Below the pieces are notes generated by a model, which searched no databases, was not told where the DNA came from, and saw only the letters and a program-made list of their open reading frames with translations. Source: Bradyrhizobium sp. 195 (GTDB taxonomy: Bacteria; Pseudomonadota; Alphaproteobacteria; Rhizobiales; Xanthobacteraceae). From it: a stretch of DNA of 64,000 bases. This document shows, one piece after another, positions 52,457 through 61,743 of the stretch. Position 1 is the stretch's first letter. Every line of letters starts with the position of its first letter. The DNA lies in assembly GCF_023101665.1 (NCBI RefSeq), contig NZ_CP082162.1:124001-188000 (forward strand), in the 5' to 3' direction. A program made the translations under genes and the position numbers.

Positions 52457-53896
52457 TCAAGAGGCAGACGTCCGGTCCAGCGGAGGAACGATCGCGCCGG
52501 CGTTCATGATATCAGCCGGATCGAAGGCGGTCTTGATCCGGCGCATCGCCGCGATACGCCCGACATCACCGTAGCGTTCCAGAAGGTGCTTCTTGAAACG
52601 ACCGACGCCGTGCTCCGCGCTGAAGGTGCCGCCGAGCGCGGCGGCCGTGTCGTAGAGTTGTAACGACAGGCTGCCCTCGATCCGTTTGGTGAACTCCAGC
52701 CGGTCGACATCAGGAGGAACGAGCACGTTATAGTGCAGATTACCGTCGCCGACATGGCCGTACACGGAGAGCTCAAGGTCGGCGTCATACGATCGCACCT
52801 GCGAGCCGGCCAGATCCAGGAAGCGCTGAATGGAGGAAAGCGGTACCGAGATATCGTGCTTGACCGATCCGTTTCGGCGCTTCTCGCCCTCGGGGATGGT
52901 CTCGCGGAGCCGCCACATCGCGGTCCGCTGCGATCCGCTCTGCGCCAGCAATGCGTCCTCGATCCATCCGGCCTCGATCGCCTCGGCGAGTACGGCTTCC
53001 ATCAATTCGTCGAGATCGAGATGACGTGAGGAAGAGGCGAACTCGACGAGGACGGCGCCTGCTTGGCCCGCTCCAAGGGAGGGCCGGTCGGTCATTGCGT
53101 CGGTCGCAAGCGCGATGGATCGGGCCGCCATGAATTCGAAAGTGGTGAGCAGATCCGCGGACTCGCGACGGACCAGGGCGAGAAGTTCAGCGAGCGGCGC
53201 GCCTCGCGCGAGCTTCAGCCAGGCAGTCGCGCGGCGGGTCGGCAAGGGCGCCAGACGCAACACTGCGCCGGTGACGATGCCGAGAGTCCCCTCGCTTCCA
53301 ACGAAGCACTGTTTGACATCGTAGCCGGTATTGTTCTTTCGCAGCTTGCGCATGTCGGAGACCACCGTGCCGTCCGAAAGCACTGCCTCGATTCCGAGCA
53401 GCAGATCACGCGTCATCCCGTACCTGACCACCGATAGCCCGCCGGCGTTCGTGCCGATGTTGCCGCCGATCCGGCAACTGCCTTCCGCGCCGAGGCTGAG
53501 CGGTAACAGAAGTCCGGCGGCCGCCGCGGCGTCTTGTACGTTCTTCAGAATGGCGCCGGCGTCCACAGAGATGCTCATTGAGACGGGATCGACTTCGCGA
53601 ATCCTGTCCATCCGCTCGAGGCTCACGATAATCTGGCGTCCCGAGGCGTCCGGCGTCGCGCCGCCGCAGTAGCTGGTATTGCCGCCCTGCGGAACGATGC
53701 CGATGCCGTGGTGCGCCGCCAGCCGCACGATGTCGGCGACCTGCTTCGTCGTCGTTGGCTTCAGTACGGCAAACGTCGAGCCGGTGAAGAGCTGGCGTTG
53801 ATCCGTTGTGTAGGCGGCAATCCGCTCGGGGTCTTCCACGATGCCTCCGCCCTCCACAAGGTCGCGAAAGGCCTGAAGGTGTACTGACTGGGACAT
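52457..53896 (-). CDS. FAD-linked 2-hydroxyacid dehydrogenase, GlcD/D-LDH type
   Basis: This 479-residue flavoprotein oxidises a 2-hydroxyacid such as D-lactate, glycolate or D-2-hydroxyglutarate. It has the FAD loop IVPQGGNTSYCGGATPDAS, LSLGAEGSCRIGGNIGTNAG, FVGSEGTLGIVTGAVLRL, and C-terminal YGHVGDGNLHYNVLVPP and FSAEHGVGRFKKHLL. As a single full-length subunit it is closer to the D-LDH/D2HGDH style than to GlcD with GlcE and GlcF. It could oxidise glycolate or a hydroxyacid left by the aldehyde dehydrogenases. Confidence 0.85.
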   Translation of the reverse strand: MSQSVHLQAFRDLVEGGGIVEDPERIAAYTTDQRQLFTGSTFAVLKPTTTKQVADIVRLAAHHGIGIVPQGGNTSYCGGATPDASGRQIIVSLERMDRIREVDPVSMSISVDAGAILKNVQDAAAAAGLLLPLSLGAEGSCRIGGNIGTNAGGLSVVRYGMTRDLLLGIEAVLSDGTVVSDMRKLRKNNTGYDVKQCFVGSEGTLGIVTGAVLRLAPLPTRRATAWLKLARGAPLAELLALVRRESADLLTTFEFMAARSIALATDAMTDRPSLGAGQAGAVLVEFASSSRHLDLDELMEAVLAEAIEAGWIEDALLAQSGSQRTAMWRLRETIPEGEKRRNGSVKHDISVPLSSIQRFLDLAGSQVRSYDADLELSVYGHVGDGNLHYNVLVPPDVDRLEFTKRIEGSLSLQLYDTAAALGGTFSAEHGVGRFKKHLLERYGDVGRIAAMRRIKTAFDPADIMNAGAIVPPLDRTSAS

Positions 53897-54295
53897 GCTT
53901 CAGCTCCCGATTGACATCGGGTCATCTTTGCGCGTTTGCGCGGCATTGGCTGCCGTTGGGGAGGCATTTAGAAGAAACCAATGCCGAAATGCTACGATTG
54001 TCGGCAGCTTGAGCCGCTGTCGAACACTTTCTCGCGAGGCTTTGGGACTTGAGAGGAGTAGTCGATGATTCACGGGTAATCTATTGCGACCTGGTGCTTG
54101 AACTAGGGCGTCGCTTGCTCGCCAGGTCGCTACCCAAGATCGTGGTTTGCCCTGCGCTGAATGAAAAACGGTGCATATTTCAACGATGATTGACTGACAC
54201 TCTCTCCGCCGCACTTATGGGGCGGAGAGAAAAGGCAGCCTACTTTCTTGTCATTGGATGATATTATCTCTGATCGGATCTCATTGGAGCTCAGT
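53897..54295. other. No gene; hairpin near the integrase stub
   Basis: No reading frame of note. A hairpin with stem CTCTCCGCC / GGCGGAGAG and a 10-base loop lies at 54202-54229; CACTCTCTCCGCC in it resembles a tRNA-Ser 3' end, but the match is too short to call. Confidence 0.35.
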
Positions 54296-54388
54296 TCATT
54301 CTGTATCACGCGCCAGGTACCAGCCGCCCTTCGGAGCGGGCAATTGAGCGATTGTCTTGTCGGTGAGAGAGATTCGAATATAGGTCAT
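54296..54388 (-). pseudogene. Phage-type integrase, N-terminal stub
   Basis: The minus strand reads MTYIRISLTDKTIAQLPAPK followed by GGWYLARDTE and a stop. This is the arm-binding start common in alphaproteobacterial tyrosine integrases. Everything after about 30 residues, including the catalytic domain, is gone. Its place 180 bases from the right tRNA-Lys repeat fits a deleted int gene of the island or of an older element at the same site. Confidence 0.6.
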
Positions 54389-54567
54389 GGAGAGAGTCCA
54401 CGGCGCCAAAAAGGTTTTCAAACGGTGTTGGCGGATTGAGCAGTTGGAAGGTTTGGCTTTCGACGGAGCGCGACGCTGTGCGAGAAACACCTATAAACAA
54501 AGGGTTTCTCAAATCCTTGTCGTAGAGTGGCGTGGCTTTGGAAACTGCAGCGAAGAGGTAGGCTTGA

Positions 54568-54616
54568 ACTCTTAATCAGCGGGTGCCAGGTTCGAGCCCT
54601 GGTGCGCCCACCATTT
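54568..54616 (+). repeat. Right tRNA-Lys(CUU) 3' end, att-like repeat
   Basis: This 49-base copy differs from the left one at a single base (GGGTGCC for GGGTCCC). It holds the anticodon loop, T arm and acceptor end with CCA. The change breaks one T-arm-adjacent base only. No 5' half precedes it. The hairpin GCCGTTTGA / TCAAACGGC follows, as after the left copy but diverged. Confidence 0.8.
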
Positions 54617-54631
54617 CAATGACTTAGCCAG

Positions 54632-54663
54632 CAAAGCCGTTTGAGCATCTAATTTTTCAAACG
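54632..54663 (+). terminator. Hairpin after right tRNA-Lys fragment
   Basis: Stem GCCGTTTGA / TCAAACGGC with a T-rich loop, the counterpart of the hairpin at 17561-17588. Confidence 0.5.
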
Positions 54664-55039
54664 GCCATTTTCGACCGACGGCCCGCAGCGGCCGATAGAG
54701 GCTTGCGTCGCGCGACACCTCAGCACTTCTTGTGTGATTAAGAGCTGACTGCCATCAGCGCATGGCGAGATCCACGAGTGGCGCTCCGGCTTGTCCAACG
54801 ATGGATCGGAGCGAGAGTTCAAGTTTTCAATTGGATAGGCGGCGGCGTGTGCACGACATGTGCACCGGGAGATCAAGAAAACTCTCACCACGGCTAACGT
54901 GAGCAGGCTTGCTGCGCATGCGCATGATCTGAATTTGAGAGGCCAGGAGGCGGTGAGTTCTTGCGCTGCAGTCTCGGCTGTTCGAGGCGGCGTGCGCGGC
55001 TCACGGGGACGGGATAGCCGAATCTTTCTTTCAGTGGCT

Positions 55040-55276
55040 TCAATCGGACATCGACCGCTGAGGCTGAATCAAACTTGACCATGATGGTCGGGAGGAGCCG
55101 GAGGCGGCACTGCCATTCTCGCCTGCCGGCGAAAGGCAGCAGCGCGCCTCACACTTGAACGCATCCATTTCCTTCGCGAGATCGTTCAACAGCTGACGCT
55201 GCTCATCGTGACTAATCGCACCGCTTGCTAATTTGCGATAGCGATCGCGATTCGACTGGCTGAAGAATCTTGACAT
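55040..55276 (-). CDS. Small helical protein (78 aa)
   Basis: Starts MSRFFSQSNRDRYRKLASGA and continues ISHDEQRQLLNDLAKEMDAF, a helix pair of a kind common in small alphaproteobacterial proteins. The last 30 residues are low-complexity (serine/glycine-rich) and may be altered. Function unknown. Confidence 0.45.
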   Translation of the reverse strand: MSRFFSQSNRDRYRKLASGAISHDEQRQLLNDLAKEMDAFKCEARCCLSPAGENGSAASGSSRPSWSSLIQPQRSMSD

Positions 55277-56158
55277 TCCTGGTGCCGGCTTCCGCATCCT
55301 GATACTTTGGTGCGATCTGCTCATTGCAATCTTGCTCCATCGATCGAGGGATCTCGCGCGAACACTTTCATCATGTCCATTCTGTATCCGTTCAAAGCTC
55401 AGAGCACACAAACGAATTCTGTTGACGTTTCAATGCAAGGCGATTGCACGGTGCGCGATGGATTCTCGCGATTCGCAACGATGAGGAGGACGATTCGAAC
55501 CGATGATGATGTTCTGCCGCCTACTTGAAGCGTCCCGTCCATCGAGCTTTCATTTGCTATCTTCCGATGAGACGACTGCAGTACAATCGGGCCGTTGCGC
55601 GACCAAGGGAAACTGACCCTCTTTAATCGGGTTTGCGAAGACTACTTAGCTACCTCCAAATATATTGATATCGAGCGGCATTTCTACTTCCGGCCGAGCG
55701 TCTGGCTCGATCCGGACCTGTCGTCCTGGACGGGCGGAGTTGGCCTGCAACCTGGCCGGTCTACATTTGGCCTTCTTCGGGTTTTTCGACCTTTTCTTGC
55801 GGCCATGGACGGTCCGGCAGACGTCCTCCAGCTGGCGCCGTTCGGTAGACGTTGGCGGACATAAACTGATCGCCGGCGATGGCCACGCGGTGACGTTCTT
55901 TGATCTTGCCGGCGGTCGGCCGATGGATCGCGAGCCTTTAGCAAGAACAACTGCTTAGGATCGGGATAGCGAGGCTATCCTGCGGCGGCGCGCTTGTGGA
56001 ACGTCGGCCAATTCGTCACCGCCAGTTGCCAATCCGTTGTGTCGACCGGGCAGCCATGGGGAATGACGGCTTGGCCGAAGGTCTAATCCGATATTGCACG
56101 AACAAGCAAGAAAGCAAATTCAATTGACATTTTGCTGCAGCAATTATGCTATGAAACG
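55277..56158. other. Long stretch without a clear gene
   Basis: About 880 bases. Reading frames on both strands overlap (55307-55528, 55595-55958, 55684-55950), with no ribosome site or motif that I can support. It may hold decayed genes. Confidence 0.35.
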
Positions 56159-57004
56159 ATGGATATCGAACTCGCCAGAACTTTCATCGAGATCGTGTCA
56201 ACCGGTAGCTTCATCAAAGCTGCCGACCGTTTGCATGTCGCGCAGACCACGGTCAGCGCACGTGTGCGTCTCCTCGAGCAGCAGCTTGGGCGGCCGCTGT
56301 TCGTTAGAAACAAGGGCGGTGCGAGCCTCACCCCGGCTGGCGAACAGTTCCTCCGTTTCGCGCCGAGTTTCGTGCAATTGTGGCAGCGCGCAAAACAGCA
56401 AGTGGCGGTGCCGGAAGGACACAGCGCTGTCTTGACGATTGGAAGCGAAGTCAGCTTATGGCGGCCGCTTTTAATCGAGTGGGTCAGGACGTTGAGGCAA
56501 TCACACCCAGACATTGCGCTTCGCGTTCACGTCGACGTTCCTCAGGATTTGATTACGCACGTTGCTGCCGGGCTTGTAGATATCGCGATCATGTACGCTC
56601 CCCAACATCGACCAGGGTTGGAAGTCGATCTGGTCATGGAGGAAGAACTTGTTCTCGTGACAACCGATCTCGCGAAGTATCATGAGAACGATCCTCGGTA
56701 TGTTCACGTCGAATGGGGTTCTGAGTTCGCTCTTCATCATGCGGTGAGCTTTCCGGAAACCGTGCCGAGTCTCGTAACAAATCTCGGTCCGCTTGCGCTG
56801 AGCTATATCCTCCTGGAGGGAGGTTCAGGATACTTCCGAATGCATGCGGTTCAGTCATATCTTGCCGAGGGCGCACTTCACCTAGTTCCTGGCGCGCCTC
56901 GGTTCTCATTCCCCGTCTACGCCACACACGCGACAAACGTCGACGCCTCAGCGTTGGAGGCGGCACTCGTCGCGCTGCGCAAGGCTGCAAGCGTCGGGAA
57001 GTAG
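56159..57004 (+). CDS. LysR-family transcriptional regulator
   Basis: This 281-residue regulator has helix-turn-helix MDIELARTFIEIVSTGSFIK and VAQTTVSARVRLLEQQLGRP, then LFVRNKGGASLTPAGEQFL, and an effector domain with HPDIALRVHVDVPQDLITHV and GLVDIAIMYAPQHRP. The start at MDIELARTF is typical of the family. No target gene is adjacent. The inducer is unknown. Confidence 0.85.
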   Translation: MDIELARTFIEIVSTGSFIKAADRLHVAQTTVSARVRLLEQQLGRPLFVRNKGGASLTPAGEQFLRFAPSFVQLWQRAKQQVAVPEGHSAVLTIGSEVSLWRPLLIEWVRTLRQSHPDIALRVHVDVPQDLITHVAAGLVDIAIMYAPQHRPGLEVDLVMEEELVLVTTDLAKYHENDPRYVHVEWGSEFALHHAVSFPETVPSLVTNLGPLALSYILLEGGSGYFRMHAVQSYLAEGALHLVPGAPRFSFPVYATHATNVDASALEAALVALRKAASVGK

Positions 57005-57093
57005 CTCGACCTGCAATCGCGTCAGCATTGGCGAGGCGCTAATGGCGACGGTCGCCAAGACCGTCACCATGCATCGATACGCTGTGTCGCCGA

Positions 57094-57513
57094 TCAGGTC
57101 GGCGGTGATAGTCCGCTCGCTCGCACTTCAAGCACCGCGAGGCTTCGTTCCCTACCACGCTCAGTCCAATGAATTGTCTGCCCAGGTCCGAGTCCAATGA
57201 GGGCGATGCCAAGCGGACTTAGAACCGAGATGCAATGAATGGTTCTGGTTTCGTCCGGAAGAACGAGACGACCGCGACGAAGATGTGAGGTTCCATGCTC
57301 GACGCACTTCACCTCGCATCCGAGTCTGACGGCTGAACTCCATGCGGCGGTGTCTGAAATCAGATCGGCGCGATCAATCTCCTCTCGAAGAAGGCAATCG
57401 GTATCGACGCTCCTCGTTGGCAAGTCTCGAAGCAGCCTGAGCAGCTTTTGTCGGTCCATTTTCGTTAGAACTATGGACGGTCGGTCAGGACGTCTCTTTC
57501 CAGCGTTGGCCAT
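57094..57513 (-). CDS. GreA/GreB C-terminal-domain protein, Rnk type (copy 1)
   Basis: This 139-residue protein has SIVLTKMDRQKLLRLLRDLP, a helical segment, GCEVKCVEHGTSHLRRGRLV, and ISVLSPLGIALIGLGPGQTI, the GreA/Rnk C-terminal fold with SPLG...L.G...G. Such proteins bind RNA polymerase or act on nucleoside diphosphate kinase. Two more of this type lie at 58438 and 59003. It lacks the Gre coiled coil, so it is not a cleavage factor. Confidence 0.75.
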   Translation of the reverse strand: MANAGKRRPDRPSIVLTKMDRQKLLRLLRDLPTRSVDTDCLLREEIDRADLISDTAAWSSAVRLGCEVKCVEHGTSHLRRGRLVLPDETRTIHCISVLSPLGIALIGLGPGQTIHWTERGRERSLAVLEVRASGLSPPT

Positions 57514-57741
57514 GGTACTCGTCTCCCGGAGAGGAGCACCTTCCCATCGGCCGCCTTCGACGACAAACGAGTTTATTTGCCCGTTCGGTGCAATGAAAAC
57601 GCTGGGCTAAGCGACGCAGATCTAATGCGGCAGCGTGGCGAAAGTCGCAGCGATAAGAGCCACTAAGCGCGCTGTGCAATAGTCGCGGGGCAACGTTCAA
57701 GCCCGTATCTCGTCGCGTTTTCAATCCGCGGAGATCGGAAG

Positions 57742-57900
57742 GTGTCTAAGTACGAAGGTACGAAGCATTTCGCGACAAAACGGCGCGGACCAACGGAGTA
57801 TCTTGATTTCGCGGACCGTCGCGCCAAGTATGTTGGCATGATTATCATCGCGCTCGATCAACAATACTCCGTCGAGGGCCACCAGCAAATTGGCAGGTGA
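57742..57900 (+). CDS. Possible small protein (52 aa)
   Basis: GTG at 57742 opens SKYEGTKHFATKRRGPTEYL, then DFADRRAKYVGMIIIALDQQ. The composition is protein-like and GGAG lies upstream. No family recognised; low confidence. Confidence 0.3.
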   Translation: MSKYEGTKHFATKRRGPTEYLDFADRRAKYVGMIIIALDQQYSVEGHQQIGR

Positions 57901-58097
57901 CCCGGGTAGCCTTAAGGCTGTCCGGGCATAACTAATTTTGCAGCAATCTTTCCTGCTCTGTCACGAAGTGCGCAGCACGCGCTGCGCGCTCGTTTGATAT
58001 GAGCATGTCGGCGAAGGTGCGCCGCAATACGAAGCGTGGTCAACTGGCGACCGGCAACCTGCTGCACTATCGAGCTAATACCGAAGGAGTTCAAGCG

Positions 58098-58424
58098 ATG
58101 ACAGAGGCGAGAGAGATCGGGCGGGTGTACATGAACGCCGCGAGCGATGTAGTTGCAACCATTGCAGAGCATAGTCGCAAAACCGTGCAACTGGCCGGCA
58201 ACAACACGTTGCAGTCATTTGCATATCTCGCCCGCCTTGCAGGCGCCAGAACCGGCATGGAAGCGATCGAGGTTTCAGACGCGTATTATCGAAATCAGAT
58301 AGGTGCGCTGGGGCAGCACGCGAACAATCTGATCGACCTAACCCGGAGGATGCGAAGCATATGTCTAGCCCCCTCCGAGCGCCAAGGGGCGGACAAAGGC
58401 GTCTTACCGGCTCGTGAAAACTGA
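58098..58424 (+). CDS. Phasin-like protein
   Basis: This 108-residue protein reads MTEAREIGRVYMNAASDVVA and TIAEHSRKTVQLAGNNTLQS, then AYYRNQIGALGQHANNLIDL. That is the amphipathic helical pattern of phasins, which coat polyhydroxyalkanoate granules. AAGGAG lies eight bases before the chosen ATG. It is co-directional with the Rnk-like genes that follow. Confidence 0.6.
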   Translation: MTEAREIGRVYMNAASDVVATIAEHSRKTVQLAGNNTLQSFAYLARLAGARTGMEAIEVSDAYYRNQIGALGQHANNLIDLTRRMRSICLAPSERQGADKGVLPAREN

Positions 58425-58437
58425 GGGGTATTGCGCG

Positions 58438-58947
58438 ATGTCAAGCATCCAATTCGATTCCACCGAGCAATTGCCCTCGATCTTCATAGCGCGACGAGAC
58501 CATGCGCGCCTTGAACGGTTAGCCGATGATGCCGTGAAGGAACGTCATCCGGTTGGCAGATTCCTGATGTCAGAGATTCGTCGGGCCGTCGTGTTCGATA
58601 CGAACCAGGTACCGGATGGTACTGTCCGTCTCAACGAGTGGGTGACCTACAGGGTCGATGGTGGTCGGCAGTCCGAAAGCAAAATCCTGGTGTGCCCGCC
58701 AGATCTTAGAAACGGGCTGATGGAACTATCGGTCCTCTCGCCGCTTGGTGCCGCCCTTCTCGGAATGAGAGTTGGGCAGCGTATGAAGTTCTTCAGTATC
58801 GAGGGCGGGCTTCATTCCGTCATTGTCGAAGGCGTCCTGGCACCGGCGGGAGCACCCCTGTTGTTTCCGGCAAAATCCCGCCCCAGCTCCGGTCGGGCTT
58901 CCACTAGCTCTCCGGGATCCGATGACGACGGCCCTCAGGCGGCTTAG
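58438..58947 (+). CDS. GreA/GreB C-terminal-domain protein, Rnk type (copy 2)
   Basis: This 169-residue protein has SIFIARRDHARLERLADDAV, RFLMSEIRRAVVFDTNQVPD, WVTYRVDGGRQSESKILVCP and LSVLSPLGAALLGMRVGQRM, the same layout as copy 1. It has an extra Pro/Ser-rich tail of about 25 residues. It starts 13 bases past the phasin-like gene with GAGGGG upstream, so these are probably one transcript. Confidence 0.75.
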   Translation: MSSIQFDSTEQLPSIFIARRDHARLERLADDAVKERHPVGRFLMSEIRRAVVFDTNQVPDGTVRLNEWVTYRVDGGRQSESKILVCPPDLRNGLMELSVLSPLGAALLGMRVGQRMKFFSIEGGLHSVIVEGVLAPAGAPLLFPAKSRPSSGRASTSSPGSDDDGPQAA

Positions 58948-59002
58948 GAGCGGATGTGTTCGCAGAGAGCTGGATCGCTCGATAAGACTTGAGGAGTGGG
59001 AA

Positions 59003-59410
59003 ATGCAGCGCGACAGAGTAGCTGAGATGAGACCGCCGATTGCCATTGATGCTGATCATTTCGCCAGACTATCGGCGCTCTCGTCGACGGCTAGCGGGCC
59101 GATGGCCGAAGTATGCGAATATCTTCGGGAGGAACTCGAGCGAGCGCATGTCCTGCCGGCAGATAAATTCCGTCCCGATATCGTCACTTTCGGCAGTAAA
59201 GTGAAATTTCGGGATGAACAGACCGGAAAGGTTCAAGAAGTAGTTCTAGTTTATCCACCTGGTGCCGATATTGCATGCCGACGTGTATCGGTGCTAACGC
59301 CGGTTGGCGTCGCACTTCTGGGACTTTCGGTCAATCAGACGATTTCGTTCCGCACCAGGACCGGCGAAAGGCGCGAGCTAACCGTGCTCAAGGTCGGCCG
59401 CGAAGACTAG
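59003..59410 (+). CDS. GreA/GreB C-terminal-domain protein, Rnk type (copy 3)
   Basis: This 135-residue protein begins MQRDRVAEMRPPIAIDADHF after GAGGAG. It has EYLREELERAHVLPADKFRP, TFGSKVKFRDEQTGKVQEVV and VSVLTPVGVALLGLSVNQTI. It follows copy 2 by 55 bases. An earlier open frame to 58823 is noise. Like the others it lacks the Gre coiled coil. Confidence 0.75.
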   Translation: MQRDRVAEMRPPIAIDADHFARLSALSSTASGPMAEVCEYLREELERAHVLPADKFRPDIVTFGSKVKFRDEQTGKVQEVVLVYPPGADIACRRVSVLTPVGVALLGLSVNQTISFRTRTGERRELTVLKVGRED

Positions 59411-59500
59411 TCGGGCGCCGAAGAGAAAACGTGGACGCGACGGGTGCCGTCGCGCCCACTTTGATCCAATCAGTCGTTGCTGGGCTGCGGTTGGCTATAC

Positions 59501-59680
59501 CTAATCCGACCGATATCTATCGTGTCGCGGATTCGCATCGTGGTCGATCTCCCAAAGGGTCCACACGAGGGCAATGCCCAGGCAGACAATAATTGCCAAA
59601 AGTAGCAATGTCAGTTGGGGCGCTGTGAGCGCGGGGGTGCCCATTGCATGCTTGGCGAAAGTTTCGAGCGGCAGAGGCAT
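59501..59680 (-). CDS. Small single-pass membrane protein (59 aa)
   Basis: Reads MPLPLETFAKHAMGTPALTA, then a hydrophobic segment PQLTLLLLAIIVCLGIALVW and an acidic tail TLWEIDHDANPRHD. A single membrane helix is clear, but there is no good ribosome site. Confidence 0.4.
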   Translation of the reverse strand: MPLPLETFAKHAMGTPALTAPQLTLLLLAIIVCLGIALVWTLWEIDHDANPRHDRYRSD

Positions 59681-60044
59681 TGCATCCGTTGTGATAGTCC
59701 GCGTTCGGCGTCCCCATGGAGCCTCCTGAGTTGTCGTCCATTATGCGAGTCTTGCAAACGAAAAATGTTGTCAGTTCTCATCGACGAGATTGTTAGGTGC
59801 AACGCCCGGCAAGTCGTGCGTCCACGGTCGTTTAGATTGAAGAATTCTCGCCCCATTTTCCTTCGGTCAATCGGCATCAACCGATGATGGTTTTCGTTTG
59901 TCGAATGTTGGTCGACGTGCAGGGTGACCTCAGCGTGATCCGCGCACCAGGAGCGAGAGAAATGCCGACCGACCATACCCTCGAGGAACCATTGCGGTGC
60001 CGTCGACGTTCCGAGCTTCAACGTATGTCGAACCAAGGACTCTG
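59681..60044. other. Upstream region of the universal stress gene
   Basis: No gene seen in about 360 bases; probably holds the promoter of the usp gene. Confidence 0.35.
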
Positions 60045-60488
60045 ATGTACAGAAGGATTCTCCTGGCTTTTGATCGATCACCGGAAGGCCGCGACGCACT
60101 CGTTCATGCCCAGAATGTGGCGGCCGCGTGCGGTTCGATAGTTCATCCCGTTGCGATCGTTGAATCGCCCGAGCGAATGCTCACCGTCGAGGCGGGGGCA
60201 TCGTCCTTCGTGAATCAGGGAGTTGAGACCCAGGCAGTGCTCGACGAGGCTGTGAGGCAGCTCACGGGCACCGGATGCGCGGCAGCAGGCAAGCTGCACT
60301 ACGGGAAGCCGGCGGAGCAGATAATGCTCGCCGCCGTTGAGACAGGCGCGGATCTGATTATCGTCGGTCGCCGAGATCACGGAGCGCTCGCCCGCTACTT
60401 CAATGGCCTGGCAGATGGGTCGACCTTGTCTCCACTGCCATGCAGCGTGCTTGTAGTGGCGAAGTCTGAGCGCACGCAAGCAGCTTAA
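60045..60488 (+). CDS. Universal stress protein (UspA family)
   Basis: This 147-residue cytosolic protein starts MYRRILLAFDRSPEGRDALV and has the ATP-binding pattern of UspA: GADLIIVGRRDHGALARYFN, GLADGSTLSPLPCSVLVVAK (G-x2-G-x9-G(S/T), here partly altered). Such proteins are induced by starvation or low oxygen. The start is the ATG that lines up with the family. It stands alone. Confidence 0.85.
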   Translation: MYRRILLAFDRSPEGRDALVHAQNVAAACGSIVHPVAIVESPERMLTVEAGASSFVNQGVETQAVLDEAVRQLTGTGCAAAGKLHYGKPAEQIMLAAVETGADLIIVGRRDHGALARYFNGLADGSTLSPLPCSVLVVAKSERTQAA

Positions 60489-61078
<590 letters not shown>

Positions 61079-61307
61079 GGCAGAACGGTCCGGCCCGCGG
61101 GGCTTCTGCGACCGCGGATCATGGACGCCCTGACGGGTCTTTCCCCATACTCTCCCCGCAGACAATACGGGCGCGCGGGCGCTGCGATTAGGTGTTTTTA
61201 TATCCGCGGCGCGAACTTGGCCTTGATCCATCGAGAGCGCGAGAAAATGTTGCTAATCACGAGATAGTCAAGTCTCGCATCGCGCTCGGTTACCGGCCGA
61301 TGCGAGG

Positions 61308-61694
61308 CTAAGGCGCTCCGGAGGTGCTCCGGCCGAGCAAGATTTCCCTAAGAACGACGGCATCGTTGTGAGCAGCATCATGCGCTGCGAAAACGAGCGT
61401 AATACGCCCCCGTTGGGCAAGGGCGCGTAGCTCGTCAAGCCGCTCGCGGTGCTGGCGCATCTCTTCCGAGTAGCGGCGGCGGAACTCGGTCCAACGATCG
61501 GGATTGTGTCCGAACCACTTTCGCAGCCCGGTGCTAGGCGCGATGTCCTTGGCCCAAAGGTCGATCGCCGCGTCCACTTTCCTGACGCCGCGGGGCCAAA
61601 GACGGTCTACCAGAATTCGCGTGCCGTCACCGGAGTGGACTTCATCGTATGCGCGCTTCAATTTGATGTTCTCCGCGATAATCTTGCGTCCCAT
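61308..61694 (-). CDS. DUF488 family protein (YeaO-like)
   Basis: This 128-residue protein reads IKLKRAYDEVHSGDGTRILV, DRLWPRGVRKVDAAIDLWAK, DIAPSTGLRKWFGHNPDRW, FRRRYSEEMRQ and ITLVFAAHDAAHNDAVVLRE. This is the YeaO-type DUF488 pattern, whose function is unproven. GGGAGAG precedes the ATG. Confidence 0.85.
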   Translation of the reverse strand: MGRKIIAENIKLKRAYDEVHSGDGTRILVDRLWPRGVRKVDAAIDLWAKDIAPSTGLRKWFGHNPDRWTEFRRRYSEEMRQHRERLDELRALAQRGRITLVFAAHDAAHNDAVVLREILLGRSTSGAP

Positions 61695-61743
61695 TGATGC
61701 CTCTCCCTTCTCTCGACCGGTTCGTTCTATTCGGAGCGACGCT

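Larger units (their letters stand above)
17492..54616. mobile_element. Genomic island bounded by tRNA-Lys 3'-end repeats
   Basis: About 37 kb lies between two 49-base direct repeats of the tRNA-Lys(CUU) 3' end (48 of 49 bases alike). That is the attachment footprint of tyrosine-integrase elements. The cargo is densely packed catabolic and transport genes, in contrast to the gene-poor flanks. No complete integrase is present, only a stub at 54296-54388, and no conjugation genes are seen, so the island is probably fixed or depends on helpers. The intact tRNA-Lys would lie outside the window. Confidence 0.6.
54389..55039. other. Right island end and non-coding flank
   Basis: Apart from the tRNA-Lys repeat and its hairpin I see no gene. 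Short open frames on both strands have no ribosome sites. Confidence 0.35.

Noticed and set aside
54202..54229. CTCTCCGCC hairpin as a tRNA-Ser 3' end
   Set aside because: Only about 13 bases resemble tRNA-Ser and no T arm is present.
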